13,198 nucleotides of DNA. Origin: Betaproteobacteria bacterium. Lineage in GTDB: Bacteria > Pseudomonadota > Gammaproteobacteria > Burkholderiales > Ferrovaceae. A program made the position numbers and the translations under genes. The stretch lies in NCBI GenBank assembly GCA_028870615.1, contig JAGWPH010000084.1:1-13198 (forward strand). Direction: 5' to 3'. Of the stretch, positions 1-7,356 are shown piece by piece (within the stretch, counting starts at the first letter, position 1; each line of letters begins with the position of its first letter). The notes under the pieces were generated by a model. The model had not been told where the DNA came from. It made no database searches and was given only the letters and a program-made list of their open reading frames with translations.

Positions 1-719
1 GGATTCACCCCGCACCCGCTCCGGAACGTCTTGAAGCAGTGCGTGACTTTCTGGCGGAATTGGGGTTACATCTATCCGGTGGAAATAAACCGCAAGCCTC
101 GGATTACGCCACGTTGATTCACAAAATTCAGGGGCGGCCTGACCAGCGCTTGCTGGAAACTGTCCTGCTACGCTCATTGCAACAGGCCCAATACAGCCCT
201 GAAAATGTGGGTCACTTTGGGCTGGCTTATCCGGCTTATGCGCACTTTACTTCACCCATCAGGCGCTACCCGGACTTATTGGTTCACCGTGCCATTCGTG
301 CGGTTCTCGGACATGAGACCTATGCTCCTGGAGACTGGAAGGCTATCGGCCTCCATTGTTCCAAGACCGAACGCCGGGCGGATGATGCGACCCGAGACGT
401 GGAGGCCTGGCTCAAATGTTTTTTCATGAAAGACAAAGTTGGGGAGGTATTCAACGGAACGGTCAGTTCCGTCACCGGTTTTGGATTGTTTGTAGCGCTG
501 GATGAAGTGTATGTGGAGGGCCTGATTCACATATCCGAGTTGGGAACCGATTATTTCCACTTTGACGCCGTCCGCCATCAGTTGCTGGGTGAGCGTACTG
601 GGCAACGCTATCGACTGGGTGACCGGATCGCTGTACAACTGGTCCGGGTGGACATGGAAACCAACAAGATTGATTTTACGCCACAGGCCGGCTCGCCTAA
701 ACAATCCAAAAAGCGATAA
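1..719 (+). CDS. rnr: Ribonuclease R, C-terminal part (gene starts before the window)
   Basis: RNase R is a processive 3'-to-5' exoribonuclease that degrades structured RNA and takes part in rRNA quality control. The reading frame is open from the first in-frame codon at position 3, so the 5' part lies outside the window; about 238 residues are visible. The end of the catalytic RNB domain is recognisable by the signature [16 protein letters not shown] encoded at 243-290. An S1 RNA-binding domain follows at roughly 430-695, with the typical run [16 protein letters not shown] and a GLIHISEL strand. The tail after the S1 domain is short and basic (ending KQSKKR), much shorter than the long lysine-rich tail of the E. 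coli enzyme. A GTG at 39 is in frame but internal to the domain and is not the start. The gene ends 4 bp before rlmB, the classic rnr-rlmB pairing. Confidence 0.95.
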   Translation, partial: IHPAPAPERLEAVRDFLAELGLHLSGGNKPQASDYATLIHKIQGRPDQRLLETVLLRSLQQAQYSPENVGHFGLAYPAYAHFTSPIRRYPDLLVHRAIRAVLGHETYAPGDWKAIGLHCSKTERRADDATRDVEAWLKCFFMKDKVGEVFNGTVSSVTGFGLFVALDEVYVEGLIHISELGTDYFHFDAVRHQLLGERTGQRYRLGDRIAVQLVRVDMETNKIDFTPQAGSPKQSKKR

Positions 720-723
720 CACT

Positions 724-1458
724 ATGGCCAAACTTAAAGTCATCTACGGGTTTCATGCCGTAGCGAGCCGCTTGCGGCACCATCCCGAAACGATCCGTGA
801 GCTTTATGTGGACACTTCGCGCAAGGATCCGCGAGCACGAGATTTTCTTGCCCAGGCAGAAACTGCAGGCATCCCCGTGCGTGGAGTTCAGGCCGATCGG
901 CTGATTGGTTTGGCAGGAACCTCCCGCCATCAGGGGGTGGTTGCACAGGTGGATTCTGTGGAATTGCGGGTCGATCTGGATCAGTTGATTGAAGCGACAG
1001 GAAAGGATTTGCTGCTATTGGTACTGGATGGGGTTCAAGACCCGCATAATTTGGGCGCATGCTTGCGTGTCGCCGATGCCATGGGGGCCCACGCCGTAGT
1101 GGCACCACGCGATCGGGCCGTGTCCTTGTCACCTACGGTGGCCAAAGTGGCATCCGGGGCCGCCGAGACGGTGCCTTATATTACGGTGACCAATTTGGCG
1201 CGAACTCTGCGCGACCTCAAAGATCACGCGGTTTGGGTCGTGGGTACCGACGATCAGGCACGGGAAGATCTGTTTGGAGCACAGTTTCAACGCCCCATGG
1301 CCTGGGTGCTGGGTGCTGAAGGGGCTGGCTTGAGGCGCCTGACGCGGGAAAATTGCGACCAGCTGGTGCGCATCCCCATGTTCGGATCAGTGGAGTCCCT
1401 CAATGTTTCCGTTGCAGCGGGGATTTGCCTTTACGAGTCGCGTCGTCGGATGCCTTGA
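724..1458 (+). CDS. rlmB: 23S rRNA (guanosine-2'-O-)-methyltransferase RlmB (SpoU family)
   Basis: RlmB 2'-O-methylates G2251 in the peptidyl-transferase loop of 23S rRNA using S-adenosylmethionine. The ATG at 724 gives 244 residues, the normal family length; the same frame is open further upstream but that part overlaps rnr. An L30e-like substrate-binding N-domain (starting [13 protein letters not shown]) spans about residues 1-80. The SPOUT trefoil-knot domain follows, with motif 1 [12 protein letters not shown] (106-117, with the conserved Asn and Arg), motif 2 [11 protein letters not shown] (195-205) and motif 3 [11 protein letters not shown] (223-233). All three catalytic/cofactor motifs are intact. 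The gene lies 4 bp after rnr without a strong ribosome binding site of its own, which suggests translational coupling. Its stop codon lies within the -35 box of the next promoter. Confidence 0.96.
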   Translation: MAKLKVIYGFHAVASRLRHHPETIRELYVDTSRKDPRARDFLAQAETAGIPVRGVQADRLIGLAGTSRHQGVVAQVDSVELRVDLDQLIEATGKDLLLLVLDGVQDPHNLGACLRVADAMGAHAVVAPRDRAVSLSPTVAKVASGAAETVPYITVTNLARTLRDLKDHAVWVVGTDDQAREDLFGAQFQRPMAWVLGAEGAGLRRLTRENCDQLVRIPMFGSVESLNVSVAAGICLYESRRRMP

Positions 1459-1483
1459 ATATGTGGGGATTTTTCTATAGAAT
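1455..1483 (+). promoter_or_regulatory. Sigma70-type promoter for the rpsF-priB-rpsR-rplI operon
   Basis: TTGAAT at 1455-1460 and TAGAAT at 1478-1483 are separated by 17 bp, a near-consensus arrangement. The -35 box overlaps the rlmB stop codon (TGA at 1456-1458). The predicted transcript would start near 1490 and carry a leader of about 80 nt ahead of rpsF. It lies in the only sizeable gap in the first 5.7 kb, which supports the call. Confidence 0.65.
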
Positions 1484-1502
1484 ACCCACTCCCTGAAACC
1501 TT

Positions 1503-1530
1503 GCCTGCTTCTGTGCCCATCAGCGCAGGC
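1503..1530 (+). promoter_or_regulatory. Structured rpsF leader hairpin (candidate S6:S18 autoregulatory element or attenuator)
   Basis: GCCTGC (1503-1508) pairs with GCAGGC (1525-1530). Inside it CTG (1511-1513) pairs with CAG (1521-1523), closing the loop TGCCCAT, with unpaired TT and C between the two helices. TTTGT follows directly. Many bacteria carry an S6:S18-binding RNA in the rpsF leader through which the proteins repress their own operon. The position fits, but I could not match the conserved CCG-bulge architecture with certainty. A weak attenuator or terminator for the rnr-rlmB transcript is the alternative. Confidence 0.4.
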
Positions 1531-1568
1531 TTTGTCGCCCAAGTGCGGCATATCCACAAGGAGAACCC

Positions 1569-1958
1569 ATGAGGCATTACGAAGTCGTGTTTATCGTTCA
1601 TCCCGACCAGAGTGAACAGGTAGGTGCAATGGTCGAGCGTTACCGAAATATGGTCACCCAAGGCGGAGGCCTGGTTCACCGCTTGGAGGACTGGGGCCGG
1701 CGTCAGCTGGCCTATCCCATCCAAAAAATTCACAAGGCACACTACGTGCTCATGAACATTGAGTGCGAAGGCGCCGTGCTGAACGAGCTTGAAAATGCCT
1801 TCCGCTTCAATGATGCCGTGCTACGTCACTTGACCATTCAAATGAAGGCGGCGGTCACCACACCGTCTCCCATGATGCGTGAAGACAAGCGTGTGCAGCC
1901 GCGCGAAGATAGTTTCCGCGACATTGAACCTGCGGCGGAGGCGGCGCCGGCCTCTTGA
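1569..1958 (+). CDS. rpsF: 30S ribosomal protein S6
   Basis: S6 binds the central domain of 16S rRNA in the platform of the small subunit as a heterodimer with S18, which is encoded two genes downstream. The 129-residue product begins [14 protein letters not shown], the standard S6 start, and has the ferredoxin-like fold markers [11 protein letters not shown] and HYVLMNIE. The last 25 or so residues are low-complexity and alanine-rich (ending AAEAAPAS), an extension typical of proteobacterial S6. The start is fixed by the strong Shine-Dalgarno AAGGAGAA at 1558-1565. The gene is first in its operon, behind a clear promoter and a structured leader. Its stop codon overlaps the priB start. Confidence 0.97.
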   Translation: MRHYEVVFIVHPDQSEQVGAMVERYRNMVTQGGGLVHRLEDWGRRQLAYPIQKIHKAHYVLMNIECEGAVLNELENAFRFNDAVLRHLTIQMKAAVTTPSPMMREDKRVQPREDSFRDIEPAAEAAPAS

Positions 1959-2260
1959 GCCGGAATGAACTGGTCTTGAGTGGGGTGATCGCGACTCGCG
2001 ATTTGTTGCGCTATACCCCGGCCGGCATGCCCCTCTTGAATTTCGTTTTATTGCACGATTCGGAACAGCAGGAAGTCGGTCAAGCATTCAAGGCTCAGCT
2101 TGAAATTACCGTGTCGGTGCTGGGTGATGCGGCGGTGCAATTGGACCGTCTTGGACCAGGATCCCAAATTACGTTAAAGGGATTTCTGGCCCGCAAAAGC
2201 CGCAATAGTCGCCAGCTTGTCATGCGCGCCGAACAATTTAAGTTAATCGATGGAGAGTGA
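1955..2260 (+). CDS. priB: Primosomal replication protein N (PriB)
   Basis: PriB is a single-stranded-DNA-binding OB-fold protein that works with PriA to reload DnaB at stalled forks. The 101-residue product starts [12 protein letters not shown], matching the E. coli N-terminus pattern NRLVLSG. It carries [16 protein letters not shown] and GFLARKSR, which resemble betaproteobacterial PriB. The start is a UUG at 1955 whose last two bases form the rpsF stop codon (TTGA overlap). No ATG is available in frame and the next alternatives would remove the first beta strand. The nearest Shine-Dalgarno-like GGAGG (1937-1941) is 13 nt away, so translation probably depends on termination-reinitiation from rpsF. 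Placement between the S6 and S18 genes is the usual one. Confidence 0.9.
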   Translation: MSRNELVLSGVIATRDLLRYTPAGMPLLNFVLLHDSEQQEVGQAFKAQLEITVSVLGDAAVQLDRLGPGSQITLKGFLARKSRNSRQLVMRAEQFKLIDGE

Positions 2261-2261
2261 A

Positions 2262-2540
2262 ATGGCTCGTCCTACCAAAAAGAAAGATGGCAAAAAAGAT
2301 ACACGTAACAATAATCGCGGCGGCATGTTTCGTCGTCGCAAGTTCTGCCGGTTTACTGTTGAGAAAATCGAGTGGGTAGATTACAAGGATGTGGATCTAC
2401 TGAAGGATTTTATCAATGAAAATGGCAAGATCATCCCGGCACGGATTACCGGAACCAAGGCGATCTACCAACGCCAATTGGGAACTGCCGTAAAGCGTGC
2501 GCGTTTCCTGGCTTTGCTGCCTTACACTGATTTGCATTAA
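2262..2540 (+). CDS. rpsR: 30S ribosomal protein S18
   Basis: S18 pairs with S6 in the platform of the 30S subunit. The ATG at 2262 gives 92 residues; an in-frame ATG at 2250 would lie inside priB and is less likely. A GGAG at 2252-2255 sits 6 nt upstream of the chosen start. The core begins at [10 protein letters not shown] and includes [24 protein letters not shown] and [12 protein letters not shown], all standard S18 blocks. The N-terminus adds about 20 lysine- and asparagine-rich residues compared with the 75-residue E. coli protein; extensions of this kind are common in betaproteobacteria. Only 1 bp separates the gene from the priB stop codon. Confidence 0.96.
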   Translation: MARPTKKKDGKKDTRNNNRGGMFRRRKFCRFTVEKIEWVDYKDVDLLKDFINENGKIIPARITGTKAIYQRQLGTAVKRARFLALLPYTDLH

Positions 2541-2551
2541 GGAGATTCACC

Positions 2552-3001
2552 ATGGAAGTCATCCTCATGGAAAAAGTAGTCAACTTGGGCCAACTGGGCG
2601 ATATCGTCAAGGTCAAGGAAGGCTACGCTCGCAATTTTCTGATCCCCCAGGGCAAGGCCAAACGCGCAACTGAAAACAATCGTAAGGCGTTTGAAGTTCG
2701 TCGTGCTGAATTGGAAAAACATCAAATGGAAGCCTTGGTCACTGCTCAGGCCCGTGCCGAAAAACTGGCTGGGCTATTGGTGCAAATCACTCAAAAGGCA
2801 GGGGTAGATGGCCGGCTGTTTGGCTCAGTGACGAATCACGACATCGTGGACGCACTGAAGGCCCAGGGTTTTGAGATCAGCAAGTCCGAGGTTCGCCTGG
2901 TAGATGGGCCACTCAAGACCGTAGGCGATCACCCGGTGACCATCGTACTGCACAGTGATGTGACGGTTGAGATCATGATTTCGGTGCTGGGAGAACACTG
3001 A
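2552..3001 (+). CDS. rplI: 50S ribosomal protein L9
   Basis: L9 binds 23S rRNA near the base of the L1 stalk and supports reading-frame maintenance. The 149-residue product has the usual two-domain form. The N-domain carries the family signature [20 protein letters not shown] (residues 16-35). A long charged helix covers roughly residues 40-75 ([15 protein letters not shown]), and the C-domain contains [16 protein letters not shown]. The start is supported by AAGGAG at 2539-2544, overlapping the rpsR stop codon, 7 nt from the ATG. The gene continues the S6-PriB-S18-L9 operon and ends 11 bp before dnaB. Confidence 0.97.
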   Translation: MEVILMEKVVNLGQLGDIVKVKEGYARNFLIPQGKAKRATENNRKAFEVRRAELEKHQMEALVTAQARAEKLAGLLVQITQKAGVDGRLFGSVTNHDIVDALKAQGFEISKSEVRLVDGPLKTVGDHPVTIVLHSDVTVEIMISVLGEH

Positions 3002-3012
3002 TCCAACGCCTT

Positions 3013-4395
3013 ATGGCAGATGACGCCCTCATCGATTCTCTGCGAGTTCCGCCACATAATATCGAGGCGGAACAAGCAGTGTTGGGCGGGCTGATGCTGG
3101 ACAATTTGGCCTGGGAAAAAATTGGTGATCAGGTCAGTGAGTCCGATTTCTATCGCGATGATCATCGCAAAATTTACCGTGCCATCCTGGCACTGCTCGA
3201 CCGGTCACGCCCAGCCGATATCCTGACCGTCTCCGAGGAACTTACCCTGCGCGGCGAACTGGAAAGTGTTGGGGGACTGGCCTATCTTGGGGCGTTGGCA
3301 CATAACACCCCAAGCGCTGCCAATATTCGTCGTTACGCTGAAATCGTGCGTGAACGGGCACTGATGCGCGGCCTGGTTCAAGTGGGCACAGAAATCACTG
3401 AAAGCGCACTCACGCCTTCCGGGCGAGATGCCCGAGCGCTGCTCGACGAAGCGGAAGCCAAGGTATTCAATATTGCTGAACGCGGCGCGCGCTCCTCGCA
3501 AGGGTTCCGACCCTTGCGCGATCCCTTGGCCGAAGTAGTGGAACGGGTCGATGAACTTTACCGTTCCGGAAACCATGATCCAGTGACGGGTGTCCCGACT
3601 GGCTTTGTGGATCTTGACGAAAAGACTTCCGGGTTGCAGCAGGGCGACCTCATTATTGTGGCGGGTCGTCCCTCCATGGGTAAGACGGCGTTTGCGCTTA
3701 ACATCGCAGGGCATGTGGGCGTGGATACCAAATTGCCTGTGGCTATTTTCAGCATGGAGATGTCTTCAAGCCAATTGGCAATGCGTCTTTTGGGATCCCA
3801 CGGTCGCCTTAACCAGCAGGATTTACGTACCGGCCGCTTGAAAAGTGATGATTTTGGACGGCTCACCCGGGCCATGGGTGAGCTGAGCGAGATCCCTATT
3901 TACATCGATGAATCGGCGGCACTCAACCCGCTGGATCTGCGTGCACGCGCAAGACGTTTGCACCGCCAGTATGGAGGTTTGGGCCTGATCGTGGTGGATT
4001 ACCTGCAACTCATGACAGCATCCAGGTCAGGGGAAAACCGTGCTACAGAAATATCAGAAATTTCACGTTCTCTAAAAGCATTGGCCAAAGAGCTCCATGT
4101 GCCTGTCATGGCCCTATCGCAGCTTAACCGCGGTTTGGAACAACGGCCCAACAAGCGCCCGGTAATGTCAGATCTACGGGAATCGGGGGCTATCGAGCAG
4201 GACGCAGATGTCATTCTGTTTATTTATCGCGATGAAGTGTACAACGAAGACTCGCCTGACAAAGGGGTGGCCGAAATCATTATCGGGAAACAGCGTAATG
4301 GCCCCATTGGTACGGTGCGTTTGACTTTTCTGGGGCATTACACGCGCTTTGAAAATTTTGCCCACGGCGGTAATTTTCAAAGTAACGATTACTGA
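3013..4395 (+). CDS. dnaB: Replicative DNA helicase DnaB
   Basis: DnaB is the hexameric 5'-to-3' helicase that unwinds DNA ahead of the replisome. The 460-residue product is full length. The N-terminal primase-interaction domain (about 10-150) begins with RVPPHNIEAEQAVLGGLMLD. The RecA-like domain has Walker A GRPSMGKT (218-225), Walker B LIVVDYLQLM (325-334), the ALSQLNRGLEQR block (367-378), and MSDLRESGAIEQDADVILF towards the C-terminus, with IIIGKQRNGPIGTVRLTF near the end. No intein interrupts the Walker A site. The ATG at 3013 lacks a clear Shine-Dalgarno, so expression may be coupled to rplI. Downstream lies radA rather than the alanine racemase gene alr that follows dnaB in many proteobacteria. 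Confidence 0.97.
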   Translation: MADDALIDSLRVPPHNIEAEQAVLGGLMLDNLAWEKIGDQVSESDFYRDDHRKIYRAILALLDRSRPADILTVSEELTLRGELESVGGLAYLGALAHNTPSAANIRRYAEIVRERALMRGLVQVGTEITESALTPSGRDARALLDEAEAKVFNIAERGARSSQGFRPLRDPLAEVVERVDELYRSGNHDPVTGVPTGFVDLDEKTSGLQQGDLIIVAGRPSMGKTAFALNIAGHVGVDTKLPVAIFSMEMSSSQLAMRLLGSHGRLNQQDLRTGRLKSDDFGRLTRAMGELSEIPIYIDESAALNPLDLRARARRLHRQYGGLGLIVVDYLQLMTASRSGENRATEISEISRSLKALAKELHVPVMALSQLNRGLEQRPNKRPVMSDLRESGAIEQDADVILFIYRDEVYNEDSPDKGVAEIIIGKQRNGPIGTVRLTFLGHYTRFENFAHGGNFQSNDY

Positions 4396-4400
4396 TTCCC

Positions 4401-5762
4401 GTGGCCCGTACCAAAGCCGTTTATGCCTGCACCGAGTGTGGCGGGCAATCCACCAAATGGCAGGGCCAATGCCCTCACTGCCAAGCCTGGAATGCCTTGG
4501 TGGAGTCTCGCACAGAAGCTGCAACAACTTCGCGCTATCACCCACTGACTGAATCCAAGCCCCTTCAGATGCTGGGCAACGTGCGGGCCGAAGCGATCAG
4601 GCGACTGACTTCGGGCATCTCGGAATTCGATCGGGTTTTGGGCGGGGGGTTTGTCCCAGGAGGGGTGGTCCTGCTGGGAGGAGATCCTGGCATTGGCAAA
4701 TCAACACTGTTGCTGCAGGCATTGGCCCAAGTCAGTCGCAATCATCCAGTGTTGTACGTCAGTGGCGAAGAATCCCCTGAGCAGGTTGCTGCCCGGGCGC
4801 AGCGTTTGAAACTGGATTGCAGTCAGGTTGCGTTGCTCCCCGAAATTCAACTGGAAAAAATACTTCAGGCCATTCAAACCAATCGGCCTGCACTGGTGGT
4901 CATCGATTCCATCCAGACCATCTATAGCGATGCACTGGAATCAGCGCCGGGGTCGGTGTCCCAGGTTCGCGAATGTGCATCCCAACTGACCCGTACCGCC
5001 AAGACTTCAGGACCGATCCTGGTATTTATTGGCCATGTCACCAAAGAAGGGGCCCTGGCGGGACCCCGGGTGCTGGAGCATATGGTGGACACCGTTTTGT
5101 ATTTTGAAGGCGATGGCAACTCCAGCTTTCGGTTGGTTCGTGCCACCAAAAACCGGTTTGGTGCTGTCAACGAGCTGGGGGTGTTTGCCATGACCGAAGC
5201 CGGATTGCGCGAAGTCACCAATCCCTCGGCCTTGTTTCTCTCCCATTATGATGTTCCTGTTCCAGGCTCCTGTATTACAGTGACTTTGGAAGGGACGCGC
5301 CCATTGGCAGTTGAAATCCAGGCCTTGCTGGACGAAGTGCAACAGGGCATGCCCAAGCGCCTGACAGTGGGTCTGGAGCAGAATCGTCTGGCGTTGCTGC
5401 TTGCCGTATTGCATCGCCATGCTGGCGTGGCCTGCGCTGACCAGGACGTATTCGTCAATGCCGTGTCCGGAGTACGCATTGCTGAGCCGGCGGCCGACCT
5501 TGCCATCATGCTGGCTGTAGTCTCGAGTCTCCGTGGCCAACCTTTGCCGGAAAAATGGGTGGTTTTTGGAGAGGTGGGTTTGGCTGGTGAAGTGCGTCCG
5601 GTGCAACGCGGGCAGGAACGCCTGAGGGAAGCGGCCAAACTCGGATTTACCCATGCCCTGATTCCGCGTGCCAACGCTCCTCGGCAACCCATCGACGGGA
5701 TCAAGATCACTACGGTGGACCGGGTAGAAAGTGCGGTGGCGGTTATCCTTAGGGGCGAATGA
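4401..5762 (+). CDS. radA: DNA repair protein RadA (Sms)
   Basis: RadA is a RecA-related ATPase that drives branch migration during homologous recombination. The GTG at 4401 begins MARTKAVYACTECGG, the normal N-terminus, and yields 453 residues. The domains in order are a C4 zinc finger (Cys10, Cys13, Cys24, Cys27), a RecA-like ATPase with Walker A GDPGIGKS (94-101) and Walker B LVVIDSIQT (165-173), the RadA-specific KNRFG motif (250-254), and a C-terminal Lon-protease-like domain from about residue 280 (including VFVNAVSGVRI and VVFGEVGLAGEVRPV). All key motifs are present. Only 5 bp separate it from dnaB and there is no strong ribosome binding site, so coupling is likely. Its last 14 bp overlap the 3' end of the convergent dehydrogenase gene. 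Confidence 0.96.
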   Translation: MARTKAVYACTECGGQSTKWQGQCPHCQAWNALVESRTEAATTSRYHPLTESKPLQMLGNVRAEAIRRLTSGISEFDRVLGGGFVPGGVVLLGGDPGIGKSTLLLQALAQVSRNHPVLYVSGEESPEQVAARAQRLKLDCSQVALLPEIQLEKILQAIQTNRPALVVIDSIQTIYSDALESAPGSVSQVRECASQLTRTAKTSGPILVFIGHVTKEGALAGPRVLEHMVDTVLYFEGDGNSSFRLVRATKNRFGAVNELGVFAMTEAGLREVTNPSALFLSHYDVPVPGSCITVTLEGTRPLAVEIQALLDEVQQGMPKRLTVGLEQNRLALLLAVLHRHAGVACADQDVFVNAVSGVRIAEPAADLAIMLAVVSSLRGQPLPEKWVVFGEVGLAGEVRPVQRGQERLREAAKLGFTHALIPRANAPRQPIDGIKITTVDRVESAVAVILRGE

Positions 5763-6471
5763 TTTCGCCGCTGCGTCCAGTGCTCTCAGGCCCCATCCAA
5801 TAGCAATACGTTTCCATTAGACTTGCGGGTTGGCGCAAACTGCTGCCGACCTCGCCCGGGTGGGTGCGATTGCGCATGGGGGAGGCGACCTGGCCAGGGA
5901 CCATGACATTAAAACGCAGATGCGGCTCGTTGCTGAATTCGTCGGCAAATATTTTAACCAGTGCGATCAAGGCGGCATTACTGACACCAAATCCTCCCCA
6001 ATAAGCCGCAGGATTTAAACCATGCTCTTCAGCGGTAAATAACACGGAGGCATCTGGAGCCGCTTCGAGCAGCGGCAGACAAGCCTGGGTCAGGGCAAAG
6101 GGCGCAAATACATTGGTGGCAAAAGCAGGCTGCCACTGCTTGAGATGTTGCTGTACGAGGGGGCCCAGCTTCACGAAGTGGCTGGCACTATGCAGAATGC
6201 CATCCAGCCGTCCCATCTGCTGTTCCAGCATCTGGGCCAACGCTTGAAAGCGGGCTTCATCCGCTTCGGCCAGGTCGAAGGGAATGACGGCGGGTTGGGG
6301 GCACTCTGCCCGCACCAGATCATCGTACACAGCATTGAGGCGGCGCTCGTTGCGACCCAAGAGTAGTACCGAGGCGCCCTGAGAAGCAAAGGCGCGCGCC
6401 GCATGTCGGCCCAAGCCAGATCCTGCACCGGTCACCAGAATGACGCGGGATTGAAGGGGGAGTGGATTCAT
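5749..6471 (-). CDS. YciK-like short-chain dehydrogenase/reductase with degenerate active site
   Basis: The 240-residue product is a Rossmann-fold SDR resembling E. coli YciK, with RVILVTGAGSGLGR near the N-terminus, LLLGRNERRL, the block GRLDGILHSAS, and an ending of the type YCYWMGPESTGRSG. The dinucleotide-binding TGAGSGLG (residues 14-21) and the Asn of the ATNV segment (Asn120) are intact. The catalytic positions are not: aligned with YciK, the active-site Ser is Glu148, the Tyr is Phe161 and the Lys is Asn165 (read directly as TTT and AAT codons). HSAS also replaces the usual HNAG. The frame is uninterrupted, so this looks like a maintained pseudoenzyme or a gene at an early stage of decay. 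The start MNPLPLQSR at 6471 is preferred over ATGs up to 6498; only a weak GGTGGG precedes it. It converges on radA. Confidence 0.8.
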   Translation of the reverse strand: MNPLPLQSRVILVTGAGSGLGRHAARAFASQGASVLLLGRNERRLNAVYDDLVRAECPQPAVIPFDLAEADEARFQALAQMLEQQMGRLDGILHSASHFVKLGPLVQQHLKQWQPAFATNVFAPFALTQACLPLLEAAPDASVLFTAEEHGLNPAAYWGGFGVSNAALIALVKIFADEFSNEPHLRFNVMVPGQVASPMRNRTHPGEVGSSLRQPASLMETYCYWMGPESTGRSGEIIRP

Positions 6472-6501
6472 AACCCACCAGCATATCAGCATCATCATTG
6501 A

Positions 6502-7052
6502 ATCGCCAGATCCGCTGCGTATGCGCTTGTCGGCTTTGGGCTCGTTGTTCTCACGGGCTCACAAGTCGCGCTGGCCCAAACTGACGTCGCGGCCAGGGAA
6601 GAAATCCAACGTGGCAAGTGTCTGGTGGGCTATGGTGTATGCCACGACTGCCATTCACCAAAGATCATGACACCCAACGGGCCAATGCCAGACAAGTCGC
6701 GCCCGCTTTCTGGGCACCCTGCCAATGCCAAACTCCCGCCGATTCCACAGAGCGCCATCGGTGCAACTCCCAATCAATGGCGCGCGAAAAACCAATAATG
6801 ACCCGGCGGCGTGGGCGGGTCCTTGGGGGACCAGTTTTGCGCAGCAAACCTGACACCCGACCAGCAGGCGGGAGTGGGTGGACTGGACATCCGGGCAATT
6901 AGACGATACGCACTGGTGGGCATTTCGGAGTTAGCCGCCCTTTGTTGCCTCCGATGCCTTGGTTCGATGTTGTAGTGTTGCCGGATCAAGATTTGGGGGC
7001 TATTTTTTTCCGTTTCAGGGCCTTGGAACCAACTCAAAACAAAGTGCCATAG
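6502..7052 (+). pseudogene. Decayed c-type cytochrome gene (monoheme)
   Basis: Successive frames spell one recognisable secreted cytochrome c. A signal-peptide-like stretch (YALVGFGLVVLTGSQVALA) starts near 6520. It is followed by EIQRGKCLVGYGVCHDCHSP, with the heme motif CHDCH at 6640-6654, then the family segment MTPNGPMPDKSRPLSGHPAN. The reading continues in other frames: KTNNDPAAWAGPWGTSF from 6788, then NLTPDQQAGVGG from about 6847, then TIRTGGHFG and RPLLPPMPWFDV to a stop at 7050-7052. Frame changes therefore fall near 6786, 6838 and 6875, with an additional in-frame TAG at 6900-6902. The initiation region is also lost, since TGA at 6499-6501 directly precedes the first frame with no ATG after it. 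It cannot make a functional protein. It lies divergent from the dehydrogenase gene. Confidence 0.85.
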
Positions 7053-7091
7053 CTGTTGTTACCGGAAATAGTCGTCAGTACGATCGGTCCC

Positions 7092-7250
7092 TTAACGGGA
7101 ACCCTTGTGCCCCTTTTGGCCGTCATTTTTATGCCTGCCAGCGATCTCACGTTCTTCCGCTTTTTGTTTTTGCTTGATTGCCTCTTCTGAAGGGGACGGG
7201 CGAGGCTGTTGTCCCGGTTTTTGATGATGATCCTTCGTTTGCTGAGTCAT
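7092..7250 (-). CDS. Small charged, probably disordered protein
   Basis: A 52-residue product beginning MTQQTKDHHQKPGQQ. The start at 7250 is set by a perfect AGGAGG (complement of 7256-7261) 5 nt upstream; an in-frame ATG at 7313 would add 21 residues but lacks such a site. The sequence is almost free of hydrophobic residues and rich in Gln, Lys, His, Pro and Glu, with a central SEEAIKQKQKAEEREIAG helix-prone stretch and a basic glycine end (GQKGHKGSR). No signal peptide or membrane segment is visible. Such composition suggests an intrinsically disordered, possibly nucleic-acid-associated or stress-related protein, but I do not recognise a family. It is divergent from the isomerase gene, with 106 bp between starts. 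Its stop codon lies in the loop of a short inverted repeat (GGTCCC/GGGAACC, 7086-7103). Confidence 0.6.
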   Translation of the reverse strand: MTQQTKDHHQKPGQQPRPSPSEEAIKQKQKAEEREIAGRHKNDGQKGHKGSR

Positions 7251-7356
7251 AAAGGCCTCCTGATAAGTTGCGAACCATTCGCGTTGCATCTGATAGCTAT
7301 ATGTGTCCAGCATACTCTATTTTGTCGTAAACTCTGCAGCCGGGAGGCCGTAGATT

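Noticed and set aside
276..743. 155-codon minus-strand open frame
   Set aside because: It lies antisense to rnr and the start of rlmB, both firmly identified, and has no family resemblance.
5007..5687. 226-codon minus-strand open frame
   Set aside because: It is antisense to radA, which has all its motifs, so it is a shadow frame.
5740..5770. Possible terminator between radA and the convergent dehydrogenase gene
   Set aside because: The genes overlap by 14 bp and no hairpin with a T-run is visible there.
6618..6902. 94-codon plus-strand open frame
   Set aside because: It is an out-of-frame path through the cytochrome pseudogene; only its last part carries cytochrome-like residues.
7322..7331. 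TTGTCGTAAA occurs here and again at 9699-9708, upstream of two minus-strand genes
   Set aside because: A shared 10-mer is expected many times by chance in 13 kb, and the flanks do not match, so it is not evidence of a common operator.
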